Source: Cacajao melanocephalus
Taxonomy: Eukaryota > Chordata > Mammalia > Primates > Pitheciidae
Reading direction: 5' to 3'
Length of the DNA stretch: 64,000 bases
Assembly (NCBI GenBank): GCA_963573385.1
Contig: CAUYLG010017858.1
Coordinates: 1 to 64,000, forward strand
Below the pieces are notes generated by a model. The model was given only the letters and a program-made list of their open reading frames with translations, did no database searches and was not told where the DNA came from. Each line of letters opens with the position of its first letter. Position 1 is the first letter of the stretch. The position numbers were made by a program, and so were the translations under genes. This document shows positions 1 through 11,429 of the stretch, piece by piece.

Positions 1-690
1 CAAGCTGGATCTCAACATGGAGAGTCAGGATCCACAGTGCACGAGACACACAGAAATACTCATGGACAGACAGGAGATAGCAGTAGACATGGCCAGTCTG
101 GTCATGGACAGTCCACACAGACAGGGTCCAGGACAACTGGAAGACAGAGATCTAGCCACAATGAGTCCAGTGACAGTGAGGTGCACTCAGGGGCCTCTCA
201 CAGACATTCAGGACACACTCATGGCCAAGCCAGATCTCAACATGGAGAGTCAGGATCCACAGTGCACGAGACACACAGAAATACTCATGGACAGACAGGA
301 GATAGCACTAGACATGGCCAGTCTGGTCATGGACAGTCCACACAGACAGGGTCCAGGACAACTGGAAGACAGAGATCTAGCCACACTGAGGCCACTGACA
401 GTGAAGTGCACTCAGGGGTCTCACACATACCACACTCACAAGGACACACTCAGGGCCAAGCTGGATCTCAACATGGAGAGTCAGGATCCACAGTTCACAG
501 GAGATGGGAAACTACTCATGGACAGACAGAAGATAGCACTAGACATGGTCATTCTGGTCATGGACAATCCACACAGACAGGGTCCAGATCCACCAGAACA
601 AGTCATTTTCAGTCACATAATAGTGAAAGACAAAGGCATGGATCAAGTCAAACTTGGAAACATGGCAGCTATGGATCTGCAGAATATGAC
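1..690 (+). repeat. Tandem coding repeats of FLG2 (75- and 77-codon units)
   Basis: Near-identical units start at 1, 226 and 457 (spacing 225 and 231 nt). Units 1 and 2 are almost identical over the stretch with GESGSTVHETHRNTHGQTGD, which suggests recent homogenisation by unequal exchange or conversion. The third unit diverges toward the unique C-terminal tail. Confidence 0.85.
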
Positions 691-801
691 TATGGGCACA
701 CTGGGTATGGGCCTTCTGGGGGCAGCAGACAAATCAGCCATAATTCTCACCCTGCATGGTCCATTGATAGCACTGCAAACAGGCAACTGTCTAGACATTG
801 A
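1..801 (+). CDS. FLG2: Filaggrin-2 (FLG2), 3' end of the coding exon, partial at the window edge
   Basis: FLG2 (ifapsoriasin) is an S100 fused-type protein of the granular and cornified epidermal layers, involved in barrier formation and cell adhesion of corneocytes. Frame 1 is open from base 1 to TGA at 799-801, giving the last 266 residues; the S100 domain and earlier repeats lie upstream of the window. Visible are FLG2 B-type repeats rich in His, Ser, Gly, Thr and Gln. The block beginning QAGSQHGESGSTVH starts at 1, recurs at 226 (75 codons later) and at 457 (77 codons later). The repeats are followed by the unique tail containing KHGSYGSAEYDYGHTGYGPS and ending TANRQLSRH. That ending agrees with my recollection of human FLG2, so the TGA is taken as the true stop rather than a local mutation. 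The other open frame across the same stretch is a repeat-driven shadow. Confidence 0.93.
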   Translation, partial: QAGSQHGESGSTVHETHRNTHGQTGDSSRHGQSGHGQSTQTGSRTTGRQRSSHNESSDSEVHSGASHRHSGHTHGQARSQHGESGSTVHETHRNTHGQTGDSTRHGQSGHGQSTQTGSRTTGRQRSSHTEATDSEVHSGVSHIPHSQGHTQGQAGSQHGESGSTVHRRWETTHGQTEDSTRHGHSGHGQSTQTGSRSTRTSHFQSHNSERQRHGSSQTWKHGSYGSAEYDYGHTGYGPSGGSRQISHNSHPAWSIDSTANRQLSRH

Positions 802-1954
802 CAATTGTTTTCTAGTTCTGACCTTATAGGATCAAAAGCAACTAAAAGAACAGGAAAACAAGGTTTAATTCATGAACAGTCAATGATAAGTCATGAAAAA
901 TCCATTGATTCTCAGTATCAGTCTGGACCCATTATAATTAGAAGTCAGGAATCTAGTCATGGACATTCAGTAGTAACTCATAAACACCCATGTTCGTCCT
1001 GGATATAACACAGGCAGAAGGAAGGGATGTACACATAGCCAATCAAATGACCACCCTGTATTTGGCCATGGACAATCCATAACAATTCATAGCCATTCAG
1101 AATCTAGTTCAAACAGAAAATGGGAATCCCATAATGAAAGTAAAAGGCATTCAGAAGATTGGGAGAAAGATATTCATGAGCAGTTAGGATCTAGGCATGA
1201 AAAGTTAGAGTTCAATACAATAGCTATCCATGGATCTAGCCAGCAACATTAGGGAGATACAACTTTTCATGGGCAGGTAAGATCCAGCACAGGTTTTGCC
1301 AGACAGCGATCAAGTCATGGACAATCAAGAGATGCCCAGGGTCAAACTGGATTCAGTGCCAATGAAAGACAAGTATACAGCCATGGCCAATTAAGTGACA
1401 GTTATGAGCAGTCAAATGATAGCTAAAGTCAAAGATACATTTTCAGTCACTTTCTTGATTGCCAAGACCCTACAGGAATTGAAGAGTAAAATTATAGATA
1501 TTCATCAAGCAGTACAACCACATATGGTAGGGGAGACAAAGGCAAGAGTCAGAATCAAGTCTATCAAGAGGTATCAGAATATACAGTCAGGATGTGGGCA
1601 ATAAACAGACAAGAGGCTCTGAGGCCAGTGGTTACCATGGAAAGGAAAGAACAGACTCAGGTCCTTCTGCTTGGTAGCAACACCCCACTCCATGAATATG
1701 TCCAAGAACAAAGGAGTTATTACTTTGAATAAGAAGCCAACACAAACTAGCCCAAGATAAGAACTAACCCAGAGAAGAAATGAGACACATACACGAAATA
1801 AGATATTTAACATTATCTCTTCTTTTTGGTAGCAGTGGTATATATCTGTTCTTTCATTTTAACTATAGTTCTGTACTATATTACTTTTATTTGGTACCAG
1901 GTGTTTTTGTAAGGCTCCACATTCATTGAACTCTTTGGTTAGAAAACAGTGAAT

Positions 1955-2253
1955 GAGGCCAGGTGTGGTGGCTCATGCTTGTAATCCCAGCACTTTGGGA
2001 GGCTGAGGCGGGTGGATCACAAGGTCAGGAGTTCAAGACCAGCCTGGCCAACATGGTAAAACCTTGTCTCTACTAAAAATACAAAAATCAGCCTGGCGTG
2101 GTGGTGGGTGCCTGTAATCCTAGCTACTTGGAAGGCTGAGGCAGGAGAATTGCTTGAACCTGAGAGGCGGAGGTTGCAGTGAGCTGAGATCACATACTGT
2201 ACTCCAGCCTGGGTGACAGAGCAAGACTCCATCTCGAAAGAAAAAAAAAAAAA
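1955..2253 (+). mobile_element. Alu element (AluS-like) in the FLG2 3'UTR
   Basis: Full-length dimeric Alu with A and B boxes, a middle A-rich linker and a 3' oligo-A run. Target-site duplications of about 14 bp flank it (agaaaacagtgaat at 1941, agaaaatagtgaat at 2253), one mismatch apart. The left arm has the AluS/Y-type phrase aaggtcaggagttcaagacc. Confidence 0.93.
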
Positions 2254-2614
2254 GAAAATAGTGAATTGAAGAGAAAATAAGCATTTGAGGCTATATTGAG
2301 AACTATATAATAAAGTGATTTGGGTGGCTGGGAATAAAATTAAGTTTTTTAAAAATGTATGCATCTCAAAATTTGGATTTTCCAGATTTTGTTTTAATTG
2401 ATTATTGACAAACCTATCCAGGGAGCTAAATGACATGGTTTAGGAGCCGAAATGTCTCTAGAAACATTGTAACATATTCCATCTTGAACAAAGAATGTTG
2501 CATGTGAATATTCAGAGTATTTGCATCTTATTGTGTCACTACTGGAACTCTGTACAACTATATTTAAATTTATTGTTATGGCCTTCTGGATATAGGATCC
2601 AGAATATTGTACTG

Positions 2615-2633
2615 AATAAAAATTGGCAATAAA
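2615..2633 (+). terminator. FLG2: FLG2 polyadenylation signals (two AATAAA)
   Basis: AATAAA at 2615-2620 and again at 2628-2633; cleavage expected around 2,645-2,655. They are the first strong signals beyond the decayed coding tail and give a 3'UTR of about 1.85 kb. Confidence 0.7.
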
Positions 2634-2728
2634 CTTTTCATCAAGTTATAGTTTCTCTTCTCATCTCCACAAACACAAACATAGTTTACTGCCATGAGGT
2701 CAGATGCAGTTTTCTTCTACCTCTGCAC

Positions 2729-5222
2729 AGCTAGATGGCAGTGAAGCACTCAGGTACTAATAATAAAGACTCCAAAGAAGACAAAACTCAAACTACATCT
2801 GATCTTTCCCTCAATCTAATCACTGTCCAAAGCATTCACAGAAAGGCTTTATACTGATGAGTTGACCTTAGATGTTATGGTTAATCATAATTATCATAGC
2901 AATTATTATCAAACGTAATCCTAAGTAGCTACTTCCCAAGACAACCCAAACTCTGGAAATAAGAGTTTATACACAATGGATTTTCTCTGTCAAATATATT
3001 AGTGGAAGAATCCGTATCAATAGAGGTTAACAGGGTCCTGAAGTTTCCAGTAGAAGAAAAACAATTAAAAATATATTATTTCTGCCTAGGAGAAAATACA
3101 TGAATTTATTATGAATAGTGAGAGAAGTAATGATGAGTAGAAAAACAATGTACAAAATGTACTCTGCTCAGTAGAAAGTTATTACTATAAAACCCAAAGA
3201 AAATGTCCAGAATATCAGAACTAGTAAGAACTTTAAAGATCAGCTCCTTACTTTGCAAGTTAAAATAAAAAAGCCAAGCACACTGTATTTAATTAAAAGA
3301 GTGATAATTGTCTCCATTAAATTTGGTGCTCCACTATCCTCTTTTCACACAATAATCAAGCTGTTTTTCCTCCACCTTCACTTTTGGAATTCAAACTAAA
3401 GTGAAATTCATCAGTGGGTGTTCAAGATCACAAGTCCCTATTGGAAGCAAAAGTTATATGAAAAAAATCAAACAAGCAAACAAACAAACAAAAAACTGGC
3501 TCATTCTTCTGATTAGACTCAGAATATATCTATCTAATCTAGTTTTTAAATATTAAGAAGGACTTGTACTTTATGAACTTTAAATCATGCTATGTAATCA
3601 ACTGTTAGTTTACTAGTGAAAAAACTGCTTTTATACTATTAATGTTACTCAGCAAAATTACTGTGTATATAGGAGTAAACTCTAAATAGTAACCAATTCA
3701 TACCAATCTATTAATCACCATTTATTCACTGAATAAATACTAAGTATCAAAGAACAATTAGAAATGTAAATTTGATATTTAATCTCTTTCTATTATAGGT
3801 AAAGTAAGGCTTTTCCTATAAGTAAGTCTTTTATAGATAAAGACTTAGTTTACCATATAACTTATAAATTATATCAGAATTACTAAATAACTCAGACAGT
3901 TCCACACCTCCCTTCAAAAATAAAAGGAAAGATAAAAATAAGACATCAGGTATGGTCTACAGAGAGAAGGTTTAAAAACTGTAGTGCTCCCATGTTAAAC
4001 CTCTATGGACAGCTATATTTCTTAGATGCTATTCAGCTGGAAAGAGAGAAGAGTCATAGGTACATACAGTTAGAGATTTCCCCTCTACTACCATCTTGTA
4101 ATAAGAGAAATCCATAGCAATAGGAGAGATTAACTTGCCTATACTGTATAGCTAATTAGAAGTGCTGCTATGACCAAGGTATAGCTTTCTATCACAAGTC
4201 AAATCTTTCTATTGTATCAGACATTTCCCTCTACTACCATCTTATAATAAGTAAGTATATTATAGGTAAAGACTTACTTTACCTATAATAGGAAGAGAAA
4301 TCCATAGCAATAGAAGAGATTAACTTGCCTATACTATGCAGCTAATGAAAAGTGCTGCTATGACCAAGGTATAGGTTTCTGAATCACAAGCCAAATCTTT
4401 CCATTGCGTCAGGGTGTCTGCACTCATTCCACACATCTATAATTCCACATTCCACAGCTAGATGGCAGTGAAACACTCAGATACTAATAATGAGTCCAAA
4501 TAAGGCAAAACTCAACATCTGATCTTTCCCTTAATCTAATCACAGTCCAAAGCCTTTACAGGAAAGAAAGGCTTTATTCTCTAAATATACATTTAAAAAT
4601 GTCTAAAGTTTCACTGGTCCCTGAATCAACATTAATGTGCCTTTATTATATGTGTTTGTAAAAGCGTATGTGTGTATATATAAATATATAGGTTATATAC
4701 ATGAGTCCCATAATCCCTTGACCACAACCATTTGAAATTTAAATATAATATATTCCGGTTTGCTGAAACTCACAATAATATGTTTTAATCAAACGGGGCA
4801 ATTGTTATAAATTAATAATAACTATAATTTATAATATATAATATATATATAATATTATATATATTACATACATTACACACATATAATATATATTATAAAT
4901 ATATAATAATAATTTGTAATTAAATTATGATTGGTATTATTTTATTTATTATAATTAATTTATAACAACTGCCCTGTTTGATTAAAAAATATTATTACAC
5001 CAGAAGTACTAAATAACTCAGAAAGTTACACATCTCCCTTCCAAAATAAAAGGAAAGATAAAAATGAGACATCAGGTATGGTCTACAAAGATAAAAGTTA
5101 AAAACTGGGGTGCCCCCCATGTAAAACCTCTGTGGACAGTTGAATTTCTTCAGTGCTATTCACCTGAAAGAGAGGTAAGTCATAGGTACATACAGTGGAG
5201 ATTTCCCCTCTACCACCATCTG
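2729..5222. repeat. Cluster of local duplications downstream of FLG2
   Basis: Three duplicated segments are interleaved. Segment A at about 2,729-2,856 recurs at about 4,455-4,580 (shared phrase cagctagatggcagtgaa). Segment B at about 3,870-4,096 recurs at about 4,995-5,222 (shared phrase gacatcaggtatggtctac). Segment C at about 4,072-4,220 is followed in tandem by a copy at about 4,222-4,405 (shared phrase agtgctgctatgaccaaggt). Order is A, B, C, C', A', B', all in the same orientation, roughly 85-90% alike by eye. No gene is seen in this stretch. Confidence 0.75.
4783..4987. repeat. AT-rich palindrome, about 205 bp
   Basis: The outer arm starting ttttaatcaaac at 4783 is matched in inverted form by the sequence ending gtttgattaaaa at 4987. 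The outer 35 or so bases of the arms pair with few mismatches. The interior is almost pure A/T (TATATAA-type) and could pair further in several registers. Confidence 0.75.
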
Positions 5223-5609
5223 TGTGCTAGCAACCTATAGATAATGCGTTTCTGTGCCAAGAAATACCCAGGGATGTCAAACCATGGCTGACACTGTCAG
5301 GGGGAGTACATGGCACTGAAGAGGAACTCTAGATAGCCAAATGGGAGGAATGAAACATAAAATCCCTCTTCTTGCAAACTTTCTAGATAAAGGTGACCTT
5401 TGGATGAGGGAAACTGAAGGCCAGTCTGTACCAGACACACTGCATACACTGGCTGTTCTGTTAGAGTTTAATACATAGTCCTTATGTTCCAAGAGTTCTT
5501 GATAACCAGAGAAGACTTTCTGATAGTACATGCTGAGTGAAACCTTTGTGAAGCACTCTAACGGAATCAAAGGTGAGTATGTAAGCTGTGGGGAAATGAG
5601 CAAGAAAAA

Positions 5610-5791
5610 GTAGAAAAATTTTAAAAAGTAAACATTGAGGCAATGTTGGATTTGGTTGGAAATTAATCAAGCCAGCAAACAGAGGGAAGCTTCCTCTCTA
5701 ATAATGAATTATTTGACACAATTAAAAGGCCACGAACTCAGACTTTGAAACTGGTTTTAAGCAACGTCTTACTGAATCTTTGAAAAACACG
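5610..5791 (+). pseudogene. Relic SFTP promoter and exon-1-like module between FLG2 and FLG
   Basis: This stretch aligns by eye with the FLG promoter/exon 1 at 22,081-22,263: a ggatttggtt block, a cagagggaagcttcctc block (FLG: cagagggtgactcctcc), a TATA-like attaaaagg at 5721 (FLG: tataaaaagg at 22183), then a caga-ctt start region. It ends in a perfect splice-donor consensus (g|gtaagt at 5791-5796). Spacing from the TATA-like box to the donor (about 70 nt) is close to FLG (81 nt). The AP-1-like tgactcc of FLG is absent. Together with the exon-3-like sequence at 7400 this marks the remains of another S100 fused-type gene. No exon 2 was found. Confidence 0.6.
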
Positions 5792-6479
5792 GTAAGTGAA
5801 AGTGAGTGAAGCCCTCCTTAAAAATGCATAGAATTACCAGTAGAAGTTCACAAGTATATTTTTTGCATTCTAAAGCCATCTAGCACAAAGAAGTATGAAA
5901 TTTACAAGGAAAAATGTGTTCATTTTCCTCTAAAAATCTAAAGATTTTTAGATATATTATCTCATATATTTTTTTCATTTTCCCACAATGTACATTAATA
6001 AAAATCTTATGTCTTCTTACTTTCTACAAATAAAGTACAGTAATTAGGAAAAGCAAAAAACGGAGGATCATTCTCTGGTTCCAAATGACTTAGATATATT
6101 TCTGGCTTTACCACTTTCTCTAGAATGAAAACTTTTAAGAATTGGCAGGTTATCCATTCTTACTTAGAACATAAAAATGAAGGGTGGGAGAGGCAGTTTC
6201 CCCTACTGAGGATATTAGAGAAGAGAAAATATAGAGAGACCCTGAAATTCACAAATAGGATGATCTGCTTTGGCTGCAAGAACAAGATCTAAGTAGCTCA
6301 AGAATTTACATCCAAGTACAGACAGATTACCCCCTAATTTAAAGTCATTACTTTAATATTCCTTGGAGGCTGATAAAAAAAAAAAGAGAAAAAATCTGTT
6401 TCAGTCTACTAGTTGCTGCTTTCTAAAACTTGGTACAAAATATTCAATATTTGTGTTATTTATTTCACTCTGGATTAAA

Positions 6480-6600
6480 GGAAGAAAATTAAAATTTGCT
6501 GAATGCCTACTCACTATGTTTCAGACACCTGCTCTAAAACAACTTTGCAAGTGAAAAATTAACCATATCTTACAGACAAAATTGAGGGTCATGGAGGTTA
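6480..6600 (-). mobile_element. MIR SINE fragment
   Basis: Antisense MIR core: a gctgaatgcctactcactatg-type phrase followed by a decayed tcttacagacaaaattgag segment, as in the MIR consensus read in reverse. Confidence 0.5.
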
Positions 6601-6699
6601 CAAAAAAATTCTAACACTCAGAGAATACACGTCCAATGTTACTTTCCCTCACTTTCATTCCTCTAAAAGTCACTTCATGCTTCCTCTTTTAGGACCAAT

Positions 6700-6770
6700 A
6701 GACTAGATAGGTAGATCAATGATGGAAGATAGAGATAGATAGATGACAGATAGACTAATAGATAATAGAT
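6700..6770. repeat. Degenerate GATA-type simple repeat
   Basis: Interrupted gata units (tagataggtagat, agatagatagatgaca, agataatagat). Confidence 0.6.
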
Positions 6771-7359
6771 TTTAAATATATTTAAAAATTTTTAAATGCT
6801 AAAATATCCTCCATAACTCATTCAGTAGTATCATTCTTTCTCTTTTGTCAAGGGGGCTTTAATAGGACAGTATTTCAACCCTGCTTCTTCCTTAAATTCT
6901 AAGATGACATTTTGTCAGCTCTGATGTTGTTTGTTACCTTGCTAGGCTAGCTGAATGTCTTAAAAACCAATCAACCAATAAACAAATAAAATCATGTCTC
7001 ATTCAAACTAATTATTTTCAAGTAGCATTAAAAAAATGTATAAGAGCCTGCAATTGTTTCCATTTGGTACAATTTCAGAGGATGGACAAGGGTTTTGTTG
7101 TCTCCCAAAGTGTACACATAGGCTCTAGATTTGAATACTTGCAGATTAGGGGAATAACCAATAGGCTCCATTTTCCAGCAACATTACTAGTTAGTTCCTT
7201 CTGCTCTTTTCTTTCAAATACTTGCGCTATTCTTCCTAATACCTTTCCTGATGAGTTTTGTCAGGCCTGAAAGAATAGTTGGTTGAGCTCCACCTATGTG
7301 TGACCAAACATTCATATTTCTACAGCTCTCCTGCAACATATAATCCAAGAATGTGGACT

Positions 7360-7437
7360 AGGCTGATTAGCAATCTCTCTATGATTATTTTAATGACAGA
7401 ATCCAGATGATCCAGATAATGTGGGTGTTGTCAACGC
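7360..7437 (+). pseudogene. Relic SFTP exon 3 start (acceptor plus about 12 codons)
   Basis: An acceptor-like ...aatgacag| at 7399 is followed by aatccagatgatccagataa, reading NPDDPDN. FLG exon 3 starts aatccagatgacccagatac (NPDDPDT) at 32922. Similarity continues a little upstream into the intron (gcaatctctct versus gcaatctccct), as expected of true homology rather than chance. After about 12 codons the reading is lost: no EF-hand loop is recognisable, and the following sequence looks like antisense L2-type repeat. It lies 1.6 kb downstream of the exon-1-like module and on the same strand. Confidence 0.6.
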
Positions 7438-7613
7438 AACATTAGGGTCACTGGTTCACTCATCTATTCATTGGAGAGAAGTTAATAACAACTTAGGCGA
7501 CAGATAATGTAGTTGATACTGAAATTAAAAATGGGAGAAGACTTTGTCCCTGTTCCTTTCTTTATATGTTCATCGAGGAGACCAACATATGAGAAAATGA
7601 CAGATAGGAATAT

Positions 7614-7697
7614 TGTGGCAAGTGCTATAATAGACACGACCAAATAGACATGATCAAGGAGCTATCATTGATCACGTCAATTATAGCACTTGCCACA
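7614..7697. repeat. Hairpin with perfect 18-bp arms
   Basis: tgtggcaagtgctataat at 7614-7631 and its exact reverse complement attatagcacttgccaca at 7680-7697, with partial pairing continuing inward. Confidence 0.85.
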
Positions 7698-8084
7698 GTA
7701 TGATCAGTGTGCGAAACTGCCTCTCCCACCCTTAATTTCTGTGTTCTAATTAAGAACTGATCACCTGCAAATTCTTAAAGCTTTAATTCTAGAGAAAGTT
7801 GGTAAAGTCGGAAACACATCTAAGTAATTTGGAACCAGAGAAATCTTAAGGAAAGAGAATTTGCAGTGGGTCTCCAGAGATGGTCAGGAGTTATTCAGGT
7901 TTAACTAAGGAGACTAACTACTCCAGCCATTTGTTAAGTGTATGCAAAGTCTTAAAGTAAGAAAGACCTTAGTGAGCTCAGGGAAACTGAAAATAATCCA
8001 GCACAGCTAAGACACAGATTTTATGTGGAGGCATTGCAAGAAACAGTGTTGGAACAATAGGCATGAGAAGATTCTAAAATGAAA

Positions 8085-9589
8085 ACAAAGGTAAGTTTCT
8101 TGGGAATCTTTTCTAGCAAGTTAAATATGAATAAAAATTAAGATACTATGGAAAATTGTTAACTTTTTATTTAAAATTGCATAAATGGTGTGATTCCACT
8201 GTGTTAAATCAATCTTGTCTAACTCTCCATGCAGCTGCACACAAAGAAATCTGAAATAATATTTTCCAAAAGTTAATATTGATTATTGCTGTATGATGGA
8301 ATTGGTGATGATTTGTTGCTGTCTTCTATTACAGTTTTCTGTATTGCTTGACTATTTTATAATTGAGGAGAATTCATTCTTTTAAACTTAAAAAGTCATT
8401 AAAATAAAATACAAAACAACTCATGTTTACACTCACTCAAAGTATAGACAGGGAGACTTCGGAGCAAAAGAACAGGATCCACATTGACAAAGAATAATTC
8501 CTGCTCCAGGGAACTGGGAAGGCAAGGTCCCTCAGACAAATGAAGAGAGGTCAGATCAAGAATGTGAAGTCAAACTCATTCAACAGAGTGAGACTTAAAC
8601 TTAGCTTATTCATCTAGAAGGAGATAAAGTGTTAACATAATCAGAGAAAAAAAAAAAGATCTAACTTGGGTGAAGATCTAAGCAATTATATGAAAAACTC
8701 CCAAATGGATTTATTTTGTGTGGCAGATTTCCAAGCTTTGGTCAGCATTTCTGGCAAACAGGATCTGTTTTCTATTATGAACTTGGCTCTTCTCAGCCTG
8801 CTAGCTAAAAAATATGATTGCAAAAAAATCCATTTCACTTAGATTAAAAAGTTAAAAGTTATTCATAAAAACAAGAAATTGAGCATGATGACTATGTCCA
8901 GGATGAAGGTGAACCATAGTTTTCTCCATGTTTTTTATCCATTTAATGAACAATTATTTCTACAGAGAAGTGATTCTCAGTAGAATTGGTAGAAGTAATT
9001 CTTGAGGATTTCTGCCTCAAGTTTTGTTTTCCTCTTAAAAATTACTGAGAAACCTAAACAGCTTTTGTTTATGTGGATTATATCTATCAATGTTTTCCAT
9101 ATTAGAAACTAAAACTGAAAAGTTTCTTAAATATTTCTTCATTTAACAAGTCCCTTACATATTAACATACCATTTTTTATTAAAATGTGACTATTTTTCA
9201 AAAACAAAAAATTAATGAGAAGAGTGGCATTGTTTTACACTTTTGAAAATCTCATTGATGTCTAGCTTAACAGAAGACAACTGGATTATAGTACCTACTT
9301 CTGCCTTCAAGCTGTTGTTACATCACACATCTGAAAAACTCTACTGTATACTTGTGAGATAATAAAAATTAAAAAGACAAATAACATCTTAGTATTATGA
9401 TGAAAATAGTTTTGACTTCACATATACCCCAAGACTACCTATTGAGAAGCATGGCTATAGAAAATTCTAGTAAGAACTTTAAAAAGTGTAACTCTATTAT
9501 TTGTTGCAAGATCTTTAATAAGCATTCTAGGCCTCGGATTCTGTAGGGGAGAAAAAAGATAAAATGTGAGAAATATGAGGCTAAATTTT

Positions 9590-9590
<1 letters not shown>
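8085..9590. other. No gene recognised
   Basis: AT-rich non-coding sequence with stops in all frames. Short A-runs are present, but no repeat family could be named with confidence. Confidence 0.6.
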
Positions 9591-10145
<555 letters not shown>

Positions 10146-11429
10146 AATGGATGAAACTTGGTATTGGGACTCTCCTGGAATTGATATGCTAATATTTTAT
10201 TAGGATATTTGCACTTCTGTATTCATTAGTGAAATTAATCTATATATAGTTTTATGTCCTTGGTCTTTCACTACTTAATTTTTGTACCAGGTTATTCTAA
10301 CTTGATAAAGTTGGTTGGGAAATTTTCATTATTTTCTGTGCACTGGAATAGTTCATGCAAAATGTGGATTTCTTCAAGGTTTGGTAGATCTAGCTAAAAC
10401 TAGTGGGCCTCCTGACTTTGGAGAGTTTGAAACAGTCTTTCATGGTTGAAAATAGAAAGTCAGATATAGGTTCCTTGACAGTTTATATTTTCTTACTAAC
10501 TTAACCATTTTGTGTTGTTTTCAACTTTACTGATATTTACTTATTCATAATATTCATTTTTTTCAGCTTTTTGAAGGTATAATTGACAGTAATGTTCTAT
10601 TTTTAAATCATTAGTTTATCTGTAGTATTTTTGTTGCTTTTTATTGTTCTTTAATCTTTTGCAAAATGTTATGCCTTTAATTACCAAAAATGCTTTACCT
10701 TTAATTCTATTTTATCTGCTGTTAATTGTATTAGTGTTTGCCTGCCTTATCTTTTCCATCCCTCTTTTTAAATCCTCACTTTGTCATTATTTTAGGTACG
10801 TTTTCAATAAACAATATATAGTCAAATATGGGTTGTTTATTTATTCAACTGGAGTTTATCTGTTAACAGAAAGAATTAGCCAATCATTTTATCTTTAAAA
10901 AAACTTAAAACAACCTATAGAAAAAGCAAAGTATAAAATAGGATGGCAGAAATACTATGTTAGTTAAATTAACATAATTAAAATAACATAATTTCAAAAA
11001 CATAAATAGCCTAAACTAAATAACGAAAAGACAGAGACATTTATAGTTGTTAAAAACAAAGATTCAACATGTTGCCTACAAAATACATGCTGAAGACAAA
11101 AGACCCAGAATGGTTAAAAATAAAAGAATTTTTTTTAAAAAATCAGGCTAATATGAACCAAAGTAAAGCTGGAATATAGCTCTTCATATCTGAAAAAGCA
11201 TCTGGGACACTATTATATGGAACAAAGTACATGTAATTGTCATAAACATGTATCTAGTGACTCAGGCTCAACATATATCTGACAACTAACAGAACTACTG
11301 CGATAAATAGATAAATAAATGTGGTTTTAAGATTTTAACACACTCTTTCAGAAACTACAGCTCCAGCAGACAAAAAGTGAGCAGAGATATCAGAGATATA
11401 AGATACCTAAAAAATAGAATACCCAAAGG

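Larger units (their letters stand above)
802..2650 (+). other. FLG2: FLG2 3'UTR made of decayed SFTP coding sequence
   Basis: After the FLG2 stop, frame 1 stays open to TAA at 1006-1008 and reads as SFTP-like peptide (blocks such as HEQSMISHEKSIDSQYQSG). From there to about 1,600, frames with few stops still read as His/Ser/Gln-rich filaggrin-like repeats (for example RQRSSHGQSRDAQGQTGF near 1,300-1,345). At 1691-1732 another frame (frame 2) reads HEYVQEQRSYYFE followed by TAA, which matches the conserved C-terminal end of SFTPs (hornerin ends in a YVQEQR-type motif and filaggrin in QRYYFYE). The untranslated region therefore looks like a lost C-terminal half. Polyadenylation signals AATAAA lie at 2615 and 2628. 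Confidence 0.75.
6071..7842. repeat. 140-bp inverted repeat, arms 6071-6210 and 7703-7842
   Basis: The left arm (tctctggttccaaatgactt ... gggtgggagaggcagtttc) reappears as its reverse complement at 7703-7842, about 85% identical over 140 bp, separated by about 1.5 kb. No target-site duplication was recognised. The arms could be two copies of an old repeat or an inverted local duplication. The exon-3-like relic at 7400 lies between the arms. Confidence 0.7.

Noticed and set aside
17..829. 270-codon frame overlapping FLG2
   Set aside because: Out-of-frame shadow of the FLG2 repeats; frame 1 gives recognised FLG2 wording and tail.
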